64,000 nt of DNA from Sphingomonas sp. LM7 (GTDB taxonomy: Bacteria; Pseudomonadota; Alphaproteobacteria; Sphingomonadales; Sphingomonadaceae). Below, piece after piece: positions 6,371 through 14,052 of the stretch. The number at the start of each line of letters is the position of its first letter. Position 1 is the stretch's first letter. The stretch spans positions 2,790,001 through 2,854,000 of the forward strand of contig NZ_CP019511.1 of assembly GCF_002002925.1 (NCBI RefSeq). The letters are read 5' to 3'. Made by a program: the position numbers and the translations under genes. Below the pieces are notes generated by a model. That model was not told the origin of the DNA, searched no databases, and saw only the letters and a list, made by a program, of their open reading frames with translations.

Positions 6371-7457
6371 CCCGCTTCTCGTCGTCGCTCAGGAAGTCCG
6401 CGCCGCTCACTTGCCGCCACAACCGCTCGCGATCCTCGGCCAGCGCGGTCACCCGATCGAGATCGACCTGCAGCGCCGCATCGGGAAACCACCCCCGCAG
6501 CGCCTGGCTAAGCCCGGTCAGGATCGTGTCCGCGATCGGCAGGATCGCCAGCCGCCACAGCGCTCGGTTGGCCTCGCGATAATTGGCGAACGCCGCGTCC
6601 CCCGGCAGCCCCATCAGCATCGGCGGCACGCCGAAGGCCAGTGCGATCTCGCGCGCCGCGGTCGCCTTCAATCCCATGAAATCCATGTCGGCCGGCGTCA
6701 TGCTCATCGCCTGCCATTTGAGCCCGCCTTCCAGCAGCATCGGGCGTCCGGCGTTAGCGGCGCCGGCGAACGCCGCTTCCAGCTCGCCTTTGATCCGCGC
6801 GAACTGGTCCGCGCTCAGCACCCCGCCCTCGCCCGGGTCATAGACCAGGGCGCCCGAAGGCCGCGCCGCATTGTCGAGCAGCGCCTTGTTCCAGCGCGTC
6901 GCGGCATTGTGGATCGCGATCGCCCCCGCCGCCGCGCCCAGGCAGCCCAGCCCATAATGGTCGTCGATCGGATTGAACGCCTTGATATGCGCCACCGCCG
7001 GCCGCCCGCCGGCATCCTCCGCCGCCAGCCGGCTGACATGCGCGCCCACCCGATAGCGATACGCCACCGGCCAGCCGCCCGCATCCGCTTCGATCGTCAC
7101 CCGCTCGGGCCGCAGCGCGAACAGCTCGCGCACCACGCCCTCGCTGTCGGTCAGGATCTGCACCCAGGCATTGCCGTGGAGCAGCAGGTGCGCCGCCACC
7201 GTCTCGATCAGCGATTGCCCGCCCGATCGCGCCGCCGCCAGCGCCGCCAGCGCCGGGTCGCTCGCCTTGAGCGGCGCCGACCCCGCCCCTTCGCTCACCA
7301 GCTTGACGGCGCGCTGCGCCACCGGATTGTGGCAATAGCCCTCACGCACCTGCGCCTCGTAGCTCCGCGGCCATTCGCCCAGGCCGGCAATGCCGCCCCC
7401 ACGCGCCAGCGCCGGCCGCGCGCCATCGCGCGCGGACTTGCGTCCGAACCATTTCAT
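6351..7457 (-). CDS. GTA portal protein, HK97 family, RcGTA g3-like
   Basis: This 368-residue protein begins MKWFGRKSARDGARPALA. Portal landmarks are YCHNPVAQRAVKLVSEGAG (about 42-60), HLLLHGNAWVQILTD (about 91-105), LRPERVTIE, and the C-terminal FGVPPMLMGLPGDAAFANYREAN with LWRLAILPIAD. The portal forms the dodecameric ring through which DNA enters the head. In RcGTA it directly follows terminase. Here a spermidine-synthase-like gene and a repeat-filled gap lie between them. Confidence 0.93.
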   Translation of the reverse strand: MKWFGRKSARDGARPALARGGGIAGLGEWPRSYEAQVREGYCHNPVAQRAVKLVSEGAGSAPLKASDPALAALAAARSGGQSLIETVAAHLLLHGNAWVQILTDSEGVVRELFALRPERVTIEADAGGWPVAYRYRVGAHVSRLAAEDAGGRPAVAHIKAFNPIDDHYGLGCLGAAAGAIAIHNAATRWNKALLDNAARPSGALVYDPGEGGVLSADQFARIKGELEAAFAGAANAGRPMLLEGGLKWQAMSMTPADMDFMGLKATAAREIALAFGVPPMLMGLPGDAAFANYREANRALWRLAILPIADTILTGLSQALRGWFPDAALQVDLDRVTALAEDRERLWRQVSGADFLSDDEKRAMIGLS

Positions 7458-7479
7458 GCCTGTCTCCTGAAACGTCCTT

Positions 7480-7612
7480 CCTCTCCCATCGGGAGAGGGA
7501 AGGGGCCCGCCGCCGAAGGCGGTGGGAAGGGTGAGGGCAGAGGATGTGGCGAACCTGCCTCACCTTCCGCCGACTGAAGCCGGCGCCCACCCTCTCCCAT
7601 CAGGAGAGGGTT
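7480..7612. repeat. Inverted GC-rich repeat upstream of portal
   Basis: CCTCTCCCATCGGGAGAGGG at the left end is mirrored by CCCTCTCCCATCAGGAGAGG at the right. Between them are GGAAGGGTGAGGGCAG and CTGCCTCACCTTCC, which are also inverted. The sequence resembles the elements at 28327-28436 and 61140-61236. It occupies the gap between the spermidine-synthase-like gene and portal and may attenuate transcription. Confidence 0.75.
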
Positions 7613-7616
7613 GCCG

Positions 7617-8285
7617 CTACCGCCGGGTAGCGAACCAGATCACATGGCGCGGCCCCTTGCCGTTCGACCGCGCCTTCACGCCGACTTCCTCGACGGCGAA
7701 GTCCGCATCGCGCAGCCGCGCCGCGAACCGCGCATCGGGCGCCGCCGACCATATCGCCAGCACCCCGCCCGTCCGCAGCGCCGATCGCGCCGCCGCCAGC
7801 CCGCGCATCGAATACAGCCCGTCATTGCCCGGCCGGGTCAGCCCGTCCGGGCCATTGTCGACATCGAGCAGGATCGCGTCATAGCCGCCGCGCGCGTGCC
7901 GGATCATCGCCCCGACATCCTCGATCACCAGTTCGACGCGGTGGTCGTCCAGGCACGCCGCGGTCAGCGCGGCCATCGGCCCCTTGGCCCAGTCGATGAT
8001 CTTGGGCACCAGTTCGGCCACGCTCACCCGTGCGTCCCGATCGAGCCGCTTCAGCGCCGCGCGCAGCGTGAACCCCATGCCGTATCCGCCGATCAGCAGA
8101 TGCGGCGCCTGCACCCGCAGCCGGTCGATCGTCATCTCGGCCAGCGCCTCTTCCGACCCGCTCATCCGGCTGTTCATCAGCTCGTTGCGGTCGAGCACGA
8201 TCATGAAGTCGTCGCCCCGCCGGAACAGCCGCAGCGGATCGCCGCCCGGCACCTCTGCGGTATCGATCAATTCGCGCGGGACCAT
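7617..8285 (-). CDS. Spermidine-synthase-like methyltransferase-fold protein
   Basis: This 222-residue protein begins MVPRELIDTAEVPGGDPLRL. It has a Rossmann nucleotide-binding turn LLIGGYGMGFTLRAAL (about 63-78), an acidic strand end VSVAELVPKIIDWA, and YDAILLDVDNGPDGL (about 135-150). These correspond to the aminopropyltransferase family, in which AELVP is the position of the S-adenosyl ligand acid. The N-terminal beta-barrel part is short. Its substrate cannot be told from sequence, and true spermidine synthase activity is doubtful. It lies 27 bp after terminase and upstream of portal, same strand, inside the GTA operon. Confidence 0.7.
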   Translation of the reverse strand: MVPRELIDTAEVPGGDPLRLFRRGDDFMIVLDRNELMNSRMSGSEEALAEMTIDRLRVQAPHLLIGGYGMGFTLRAALKRLDRDARVSVAELVPKIIDWAKGPMAALTAACLDDHRVELVIEDVGAMIRHARGGYDAILLDVDNGPDGLTRPGNDGLYSMRGLAAARSALRTGGVLAIWSAAPDARFAARLRDADFAVEEVGVKARSNGKGPRHVIWFATRR

Positions 8286-8312
8286 GCAAAAACTCCTTGG
8301 TTGCCGCCGCCC

Positions 8313-9638
8313 CTACATCAGCGTGACCCGCGCCGCACCCCGCTTGCCGAGCATCAGCTCGGTCAGCGCCCACACCGCGGCGTCCGCGCGGTCGGGCGAG
8401 CGTCCCGGCCCTTCATAGCCGCCCCCCGCCTGCAGCCCGCAAATCTCATCCTCCAGCGCGGGCCAGGCGCCGACATGGCGCACCTTCCCCGCCTCGTAGA
8501 GCAGCGCCACCGGCTCGGCCCGCGCGCTCTTGCCCCGCGCGGCGTGGACCAACGTCACCGGCAGCCCGGTATCGGCGCCGCGCAGCACGCTCGCCACCAT
8601 GTCGCCGCCCTGGTTCTTCTCGGCGATCACCCGGTCGGCGCCATGCCGCGCCGCGCACGCCGCCACTGCGCGCGCCCAGCCCTCTGGCGACGCGCCCGAC
8701 ACGCTCGCATCCTCCAGCACATAGCCGCGCCCGTCGCGCCCCAGCCCGACCGCGACGATCCCGCACGCATCGCCTCCCGCGCTCGCCGGCGGATCGACCC
8801 CCACCACCACGCGCGTCAGCTCGGGCGCCACGCCCACCCGCACCCGCTCGATCAGCCCGTGCGTCCACAACGCGCCTTCCACATCCTCCAGCAGCTCGCC
8901 GTCCAGCTCCTGCCGCCCCAGCCGCGTCCCGGCATAATCCGCCAGCATAGCCTCGACGAAGCTGCCCGGCAGATGCGGATTGTCGCGCGTCTTGCCCAGC
9001 GTCTCACGGCACCCCGGCAGCGCGCGCACCCGGTGCATCAGCTTCACCGCCCGCGGTGTGGTGGTCACCACCAGCTGCGGCGCTTCGCCTTCGCGCAGCC
9101 CCATCAGCAGATTGTCCCATGCCGCATCGGCCACCCGGCCGCGCCATTTCGCCAGCTCGTCGCACCAGGCAAAGCCATGCTGGGGCCCGCGCAGCCGGTC
9201 GGGCGTCTCGGCCGAATAGATCGTCGCGACTGCGCCCGAGTCGAACCGGAGTTCGCCGGTCCCCGGCTGCCAGAATAATTTCTCGTGCGACTGCGCCACG
9301 GCGAGCAGGCCGCTCGGCCCCTCGACCATCACCTTGCGGGCATCGTCGAGCGTCGCGCCGACCAGCGCGATGCGGCAACCCGGCGCCGCGCGCGCGACTT
9401 CGCTCACCCATTCGGCGCCCGCGCGGGTCTTGCCGAATCCGCGCCCGGCGCGGATCAGCCACACGCGCCATTCCCCGGCGGGCGCGCGCTGCCCCATATG
9501 CGCCCATTGCCACCAGCGCTCGTCGAACTCGCGCTTCTGCGGCCAGCTCAGCGACCGTAGCACGACGCTGCGCTCCTCGGGCGGGAGGTTGAGCACGCGC
9601 ACCAGCAGCGCGCCCGGATCAGGCCGCCGCCGAGTCAT
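8313..9638 (-). CDS. GTA large terminase, RcGTA g2-like
   Basis: This 441-residue protein begins MTRRRPDPGALLVRVLNL. The Walker A motif RAGRGFGKTRAGAEW lies at about 63-77. Walker B-like FAWCDELAKW lies near 160. The nuclease domain has VVVGVDPPASAGGDACGI and, near the end, DRADAAVWALTELM, whose acids bind metal. It packages DNA by headful translocation and cleavage. In GTAs it acts without a specific pac site. I place the start at 9638, overlapping the small terminase by 20 bp. An ATG 18 bp upstream is possible. Confidence 0.94.
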   Translation of the reverse strand: MTRRRPDPGALLVRVLNLPPEERSVVLRSLSWPQKREFDERWWQWAHMGQRAPAGEWRVWLIRAGRGFGKTRAGAEWVSEVARAAPGCRIALVGATLDDARKVMVEGPSGLLAVAQSHEKLFWQPGTGELRFDSGAVATIYSAETPDRLRGPQHGFAWCDELAKWRGRVADAAWDNLLMGLREGEAPQLVVTTTPRAVKLMHRVRALPGCRETLGKTRDNPHLPGSFVEAMLADYAGTRLGRQELDGELLEDVEGALWTHGLIERVRVGVAPELTRVVVGVDPPASAGGDACGIVAVGLGRDGRGYVLEDASVSGASPEGWARAVAACAARHGADRVIAEKNQGGDMVASVLRGADTGLPVTLVHAARGKSARAEPVALLYEAGKVRHVGAWPALEDEICGLQAGGGYEGPGRSPDRADAAVWALTELMLGKRGAARVTLM

Positions 9639-10065
9639 CACGACGCTTCCGTGCACGATCGAGCGCGTCCAGCTTTTTCAGGATCGCGCGGTCGGTCTCC
9701 TCGCTCGTCGCCCGCTTCGTTAGCGGCTTCGGGCGCCGCAGGCCGAGCAGCGCGTTGCGATGCAGGCCAAGCAGCTTCACCGCGATGTCCACGTCGACGC
9801 GGCGGGTTGCGCCGGCAATGTCCTGCGCCGCGTTGCCGCCGGCCAGCGCATAGCCGACCAGTTCGGTTTCGAGCAGTTGATAGCCGGCCAGCAACGCTTC
9901 CTGCCATTCGGCGGCGAAGCGCGCATCCTTGCGCCGTAATTCATAGATGTTGACCGCCGCGACTCCCGCCGCCGCCGCCGACTCGCGCACGTTGCACGAA
10001 CCGGCGAGGTGATCGAGAAACGCCGTGCGCATCGCGCGCGTCCAACGCACCTTCCGTCCCGCCAT
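9619..10065 (-). CDS. GTA small terminase, RcGTA g1-like
   Basis: This 148-residue protein begins MAGRKVRWTRAMRTAFLDHL. A helix-turn-helix region is visible (VRESAAAAGVAAVNIYELRRKDARFAA, about 25-50). The C-terminus is basic and coiled (ILKKLDALDRARKRRD). It fits the GTA small terminase, which recruits DNA to the large subunit. The ribosome site GGGGGAGGGCAGC precedes ATG 10065. The longer frame from 10173 would start at or before the predicted transcription start and is less likely. This is the first gene of the cluster. Confidence 0.82.
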   Translation of the reverse strand: MAGRKVRWTRAMRTAFLDHLAGSCNVRESAAAAGVAAVNIYELRRKDARFAAEWQEALLAGYQLLETELVGYALAGGNAAQDIAGATRRVDVDIAVKLLGLHRNALLGLRRPKPLTKRATSEETDRAILKKLDALDRARKRRDDSAAA

Positions 10066-10162
10066 GCTGCCCTCCCCCAACGAAAAGGGCCGGCCCACCC
10101 CGCGGTGCCCGACCCATCCGGGAAACCCGAAGGCCCCGACTCGCAATTCTTCAGCGTTCACT

Positions 10163-10192
10163 ATTAGTGCCATATCAGCGTGACGATGTCAA
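10163..10192 (-). promoter_or_regulatory. Candidate promoter of the GTA operon
   Basis: On the minus strand a perfect TTGACA box (10187-10192) is followed after 18 bp by ACTAAT (10163-10168). Transcription would begin about 90 bp before the small terminase ATG. This is inferred from motif match only. Confidence 0.4.
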
Positions 10193-10345
10193 GCATTATG
10201 TGCCTATTTGGTTATTTATCCGGCACGATACGGCCATGTCCGCTTCTGCGACCGCCTGCCGTCTTACCCTGCAACGATCCGCCAGGACGCCGGGCTCGCG
10301 CATGGCAGACATCCACCCAAACCAACGCATTTCTGAGGGGAATCC

Positions 10346-11581
10346 ATGAAACACGCCTTGCCGATCCTGCTCGCCGGCTGCGCGCTCTGCACGCCCGCCG
10401 CCGCCCAGGTGAACCCGAAGCTGCGGGTCACCGAAATCCAGACGCGCGTGCCGCCCATTGCGGACCTCAGCAAGCACGTCAAAGCATCGCCCAGCCAGTG
10501 GAAGATCGATCCCAGCCTGCTGCGGATGCTGCCGCAGACCATCGCCGCGAACATCGCCAAGCGGATCAATTCGAACATGGCCGGCAAGTCGGTCGGCTTC
10601 GCCGTCACCGTGGTGATGCCCGGCGGCGCCAGCGCCAGCACGGTCTCGGGCATGGCGCGATCGGCGCCCGACGCCAATCCGCGCGCCTGGACCGACAGCG
10701 ACCGGATCAACATCGCCAGCGTGTCGAAGACGATCACCGCAGTCGCAATCGTCCGCGCCGCATCGGCCAAGGGCACCAGCCTCGATACCAAGGCCTATAC
10801 GCTGCTCCCCGCTGACTGGACCTATTCGGCTGCGTTCAAGACGATCTCGGTGCGAGAGCTACTGACGCACAACAGCGGCATCCGCGATTGCGGGCCGAGC
10901 AATGCCGAGCTCAAGACCTGCGCGGCAAAGGACTGGAAGGCGGCCGACAAGAACACCGCGATCGACATCTACACCAAATATTCGAACGCCAATTACGCCT
11001 ATCTGCGCTGGATCCTTCCCCGCATCGTCGATGGCAAGGTGCCCAGCGAAACCCTGGCCGGGCCACGCTACTGGGTGATCGTCAACGATCTGGTGATCAA
11101 GCCCGCGGGCATGGGCGGCGCCGATTGCGCTTCGCCGACCAATCCCGCGCTCAGCTACGTCTCGACCAAGGACAATCTGGTCTACAACAGCACCGTCGCG
11201 GCGAACTATGATTTCACGACGCTCAAGCCCGGCGTGGACTGGGGCGACAACACCCCCGTCTGCGGATCGCAGGGCTGGAACCTGTCCTCGCGCCAGCTCG
11301 CCACCTTCGCCAATGCGCTATGGGCGACGAGCAAGCTGCTGCCCGCCGCAACCGTCGCCGAGATGCGCCAGCAAGGCCAGGGCATGATGTATTCCGATTT
11401 TGGCGGCGGCCTCACGGCCTATGGCCATAACGGCTATTTCCCCCCCGCCAATGGCGGCGAACTGCGCGCGCTGGCGCTGACCTTCAACAACGGCGTCAGC
11501 GTCGGGATGCTCGTCAACTCGCGCTACCATGGCGACTTCTACGCCGACATCGCCAACGCCGTCCGCGCCGAGGCGAAGTAA
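10346..11581 (+). CDS. Secreted serine hydrolase of the beta-lactamase/PBP family
   Basis: This 411-residue protein has a signal peptide ending near AAAQ (about residue 21). The active-site SxxK is in NIASVSKTITAVAI (about 130). Tyr-x-Asn is in KYSNANYAYLR. The third motif is HNG in AYGHNGYFPP, instead of the more usual HTG or KTG. The fold is that of class C beta-lactamase-like esterases and D-aminopeptidases. Four extra cysteines (DCGPSN..LKTCAAK, GADCAS, PVCGSQG) may form disulfides. It has a good ribosome site (GAGGGGAATCC). The substrate is unknown. It is transcribed divergently from the GTA cluster. Confidence 0.8.
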   Translation: MKHALPILLAGCALCTPAAAQVNPKLRVTEIQTRVPPIADLSKHVKASPSQWKIDPSLLRMLPQTIAANIAKRINSNMAGKSVGFAVTVVMPGGASASTVSGMARSAPDANPRAWTDSDRINIASVSKTITAVAIVRAASAKGTSLDTKAYTLLPADWTYSAAFKTISVRELLTHNSGIRDCGPSNAELKTCAAKDWKAADKNTAIDIYTKYSNANYAYLRWILPRIVDGKVPSETLAGPRYWVIVNDLVIKPAGMGGADCASPTNPALSYVSTKDNLVYNSTVAANYDFTTLKPGVDWGDNTPVCGSQGWNLSSRQLATFANALWATSKLLPAATVAEMRQQGQGMMYSDFGGGLTAYGHNGYFPPANGGELRALALTFNNGVSVGMLVNSRYHGDFYADIANAVRAEAK

Positions 11582-11624
11582 TCAAGGCCCGCCCCTTCCT
11601 CCCGCGAAGGGGCCGGGCCGGCGC

Positions 11625-11664
11625 AAGGGTGAGGCGAATCGCAGCGCGACCCAGCCTCACCCTT
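11625..11664. terminator. Hairpin after serine hydrolase gene (repeat element)
   Basis: The arms 11625-11635 and 11654-11664 are perfectly complementary over 11 bp around an 18-nt loop. There is no following T-run, so termination is only suggested. Confidence 0.45.
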
Positions 11665-11734
11665 CCCGCTCGACTGCAGGCACGACCGATCATCGCGGAC
11701 CAAACGCCGATCAGCGAATGAAAGCGCTCCGTCA

Positions 11735-11753
11735 CCCCGGACTTGTTCCGGGG
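11735..11753. repeat. Short dispersed palindrome CCCCGGA-N5-TCCGGGG
   Basis: A 7-bp stem encloses the 5-nt loop CTTGT. It is part of a longer dispersed sequence, GTCACCCCGGACTTGTTCCG and onward. Confidence 0.55.
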
Positions 11754-12064
11754 TCCACCGCGCCGCAAGTATCGGGCAGGAGGCGAGAAGGCTTCCCACG
11801 CCGCACCGTGGCCAGGGCCCCAGTAGCGACCTTCACTTCAGTTCGCCGAGCTCGAAAGCCGACAAACGCTCACATCCCATGCCCGACTCAAGCCGCCTTT
11901 CGCCCCCTCGTGATAATAACGGGGCCATCCTGTTAAGTGGCCAACCAAGGCTACTGAGTATCGACTTGCAACCTGTATCCGTCCTTCGGCGGATAGGACG
12001 CCTTCTCTTGCGAGTGATTTCACCTTTTTTCATATAATCCGGTTTAGTTTCTCTGTCGCACCGG

Positions 12065-13645
12065 GTGGACGGGAGTACCAAAGTGCGCGGAAGAAGATGC
12101 GGACGCTACGACCGGACTCGCGTGGAGGCGGGTTTACTTGCCTGGCTCGGATCGGTCGGGGCAAGCGATGGCGGCCCCGTAAGCCTCGGCGTCTTTGCTC
12201 TCCTGGTGATCGGCTTCGGCCTATCGGCACTTGCGCTGCGGCATATGCTTCGCGCGAGAGGAGAAGCGCGTCCTGCGAATGGGCCGGCGCAACCGCTCGG
12301 ATCGCCCGCCGAAGCGCAGGCGCCGGAAGAGATGCAGGCCCGGCTGACGCGCCTGGTTGCCCGGACATCCCGTGAAGTCCACATGCCGGGGACTCCCATC
12401 CCGCCGTCCCGGCCAGACAGTCCGGCGCAAGTCGCTGACGCCGATCACTCGGTCCTGTTTCGCCGGCATTTTCCCCCGACGCTCGAGGCATTGAGCTACT
12501 GGGGTGGCGTTCCCCTCGTCCCGGAGGGTTTCGCCTGGCCCTCCTTCACCACGCCCGAGGGTGTCGAGCGTGCGCTTCATTTCATCATGCAGGTCGATTG
12601 TGCGGCCATTCCGGACGCAGACCGGATCGGCCTGCCCGGGCAGGGCGTGCTGTATTTTTTCGTGGATCTGGACTGGGGCCGCTTTTGGGAAAGCCGGGTC
12701 CTTCATGTGGAAGGGGATCCGCGCCTGTTCGCGCCCGCGACCGTGCCGGCCACGCTCCCGCCCGCCTATGGCGACCGCGGAGTGTGGGATTGGGTGCGCA
12801 GCGACGAGGATTGGCCGCGCCTGCTGCCGCGCTGGAGTTTCGACCCCATGGTGGTGAGCGGAGGGGGTATGGGCCCTCCCGTGGACGAGGACGACGAGGC
12901 GGAACGCCGATTCTGGCCGGGAACGATCGACGTGCCAGCGGCGCTTGCCGCCATCGACGGCGGGATCGTCGAGTCACGATACTATCAGAACGCCTATGAC
13001 AGCGACCGTCGCCTGCTGCGGCCATTCGCCAATTTCCCGCACGACTGGCACACCGTTCGCATCGCAATGTCTGAACTGGCGAGACAGGCGACGCGCGGCC
13101 ACCTGAACCGTTTCGTGGCGCGCGGAGACATGTCCGAGGCCGAGCGGGATGCCTTCATGGTCGCCCTGCACGCCGCGATCGGACAATGGACGGAGCGTGC
13201 CGATCGCGCGGCGCCTTCCGCGCCTCTGGATGCTGCCGACAGCGATGGTGTGTGGCAGGTCTTTCTCGATTTTCAGGAGATCGCCCATTTCGCTCTCGGC
13301 AACGTCGTCACTGAGTCGATCAACGCGACGGTGGCATCGAACCCGAGCCCGGAGCGCATCCTGCCCGCCGAAGCCCTGGCGCTGGTCAGCAGCCGCCACG
13401 CGCTCGGCACCCGTGGCGAGCACGGTCTCCACATCAACACGCCCGACCATCTGCTCGGCACGCCAAGCTATGTTCAAGGCGATGCCGAGGAGCGGCTTGG
13501 CGAATGGCGGCTGCTGTTCGAAATGTCGTCGGATGAGCAGATCGCCCATTTCTTCGGCGAAGGTGTGTATCAGTTCTGGATACGGCCCGAAGATTTGGCG
13601 GCACGGCGCTTCGATCGGGTAGAACTGAACGGCTCAGCCTATTGA
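12065..13645 (+). CDS. Membrane-anchored DUF1963 (YwqG-like) protein
   Basis: This 526-residue protein has one N-terminal transmembrane helix (about 39-60, VSLGVFALLVIGFGLSALAL), a Pro/Ala linker, and a large soluble domain. The segments YWGGVPLVPEGFAWP, HFIMQVDCAAIP and GVLYFFVDLDW match the start of the DUF1963 fold. The C-terminus WRLLFEMSSDEQIAHFFGEGVYQFWIRPEDL matches its end. A roughly 200-residue middle part is longer than usual. The GTG at 12065 is one option and GTG 12122 another, both upstream of the helix. The biochemical role of DUF1963 is not known. Confidence 0.7.
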   Translation: MDGSTKVRGRRCGRYDRTRVEAGLLAWLGSVGASDGGPVSLGVFALLVIGFGLSALALRHMLRARGEARPANGPAQPLGSPAEAQAPEEMQARLTRLVARTSREVHMPGTPIPPSRPDSPAQVADADHSVLFRRHFPPTLEALSYWGGVPLVPEGFAWPSFTTPEGVERALHFIMQVDCAAIPDADRIGLPGQGVLYFFVDLDWGRFWESRVLHVEGDPRLFAPATVPATLPPAYGDRGVWDWVRSDEDWPRLLPRWSFDPMVVSGGGMGPPVDEDDEAERRFWPGTIDVPAALAAIDGGIVESRYYQNAYDSDRRLLRPFANFPHDWHTVRIAMSELARQATRGHLNRFVARGDMSEAERDAFMVALHAAIGQWTERADRAAPSAPLDAADSDGVWQVFLDFQEIAHFALGNVVTESINATVASNPSPERILPAEALALVSSRHALGTRGEHGLHINTPDHLLGTPSYVQGDAEERLGEWRLLFEMSSDEQIAHFFGEGVYQFWIRPEDLAARRFDRVELNGSAY

Positions 13646-13701
13646 TCGGCGCAGCCTTCGCCGCTCGCCTCTGCGATTGCCCAACGATCGCCCTCCATGC
13701 C

Positions 13702-14052
13702 ATGGGCGCGGCGATGCAACGCCTGCTCCGCCTCGCCTTCTGGGCCGCCCTCGCCTTCGCCTTCGTCATGGCGGTGTTGCCGCACCCGCCCCAGCTGCCC
13801 GGCGAGCCGACCGACAAGATCCAGCACGTCCTCGCCTTCACCGTCCTCACCGCGCTAGCCTGCGCCGCATGGCCCGCCGCCTCGCGGCTCCGCCTGCTGC
13901 TGGCGCTGTCGGGCTTCGGCGCGCTGATCGAGCTGGTCCAGGCGATCCCCGCGCTCCATCGCAGCGCCGACTGGCGCGACTGGCTGGCCGATACCGGCGC
14001 GATCCTTGCCGTCCTCGCGATCGCCGCGGCGATCCATCGGGTCAGGCGCTAG
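13702..14052 (+). CDS. VanZ-like small membrane protein
   Basis: This protein of about 116 residues has several hydrophobic helices. VMAVLPHPPQLPGEPTDKIQHVLAFTVLTAL carries the DK-x-x-H motif seen in VanZ-like family proteins, followed by a helix with ALIELVQAIP and then DWRDWLADTGAILAV. I chose ATG 13702; ATG 13714 is equally possible, and a longer frame from 13642 overlaps the previous gene. Function is unknown. It ends convergently with, and 11 bp inside, the DUF418 gene. Confidence 0.7.
   Translation: MGAAMQRLLRLAFWAALAFAFVMAVLPHPPQLPGEPTDKIQHVLAFTVLTALACAAWPAASRLRLLLALSGFGALIELVQAIPALHRSADWRDWLADTGAILAVLAIAAAIHRVRR

Larger units (their letters stand above)
11582..12064. other. Intergenic region with two dispersed repeats and no gene
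   Basis: I find no convincing coding sequence here. Positions 11625-11664 form an 11-bp perfect inverted repeat (AAGGGTGAGGC and its complement), probably the serine hydrolase terminator as well as a dispersed element. Positions 11735-11753 hold CCCCGGACTTGTTCCGGGG, a repeat type I associate with sphingomonad genomes. The stretch from about 11930 to 12060 is more AT-rich and may hold the promoter of the next gene. Confidence 0.65.

Noticed and set aside
1..10065. Interpretation as an intact prophage
   Set aside because: No integrase, attachment-site duplication, replication, repressor or lysis genes are visible, and gene order matches a GTA. The left end lies outside the window, so this is not absolute.
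11582..12064. Small open frames in the repeat-rich gap
   Set aside because: They are made of repeat sequence, lack ribosome sites and show no protein-like composition.
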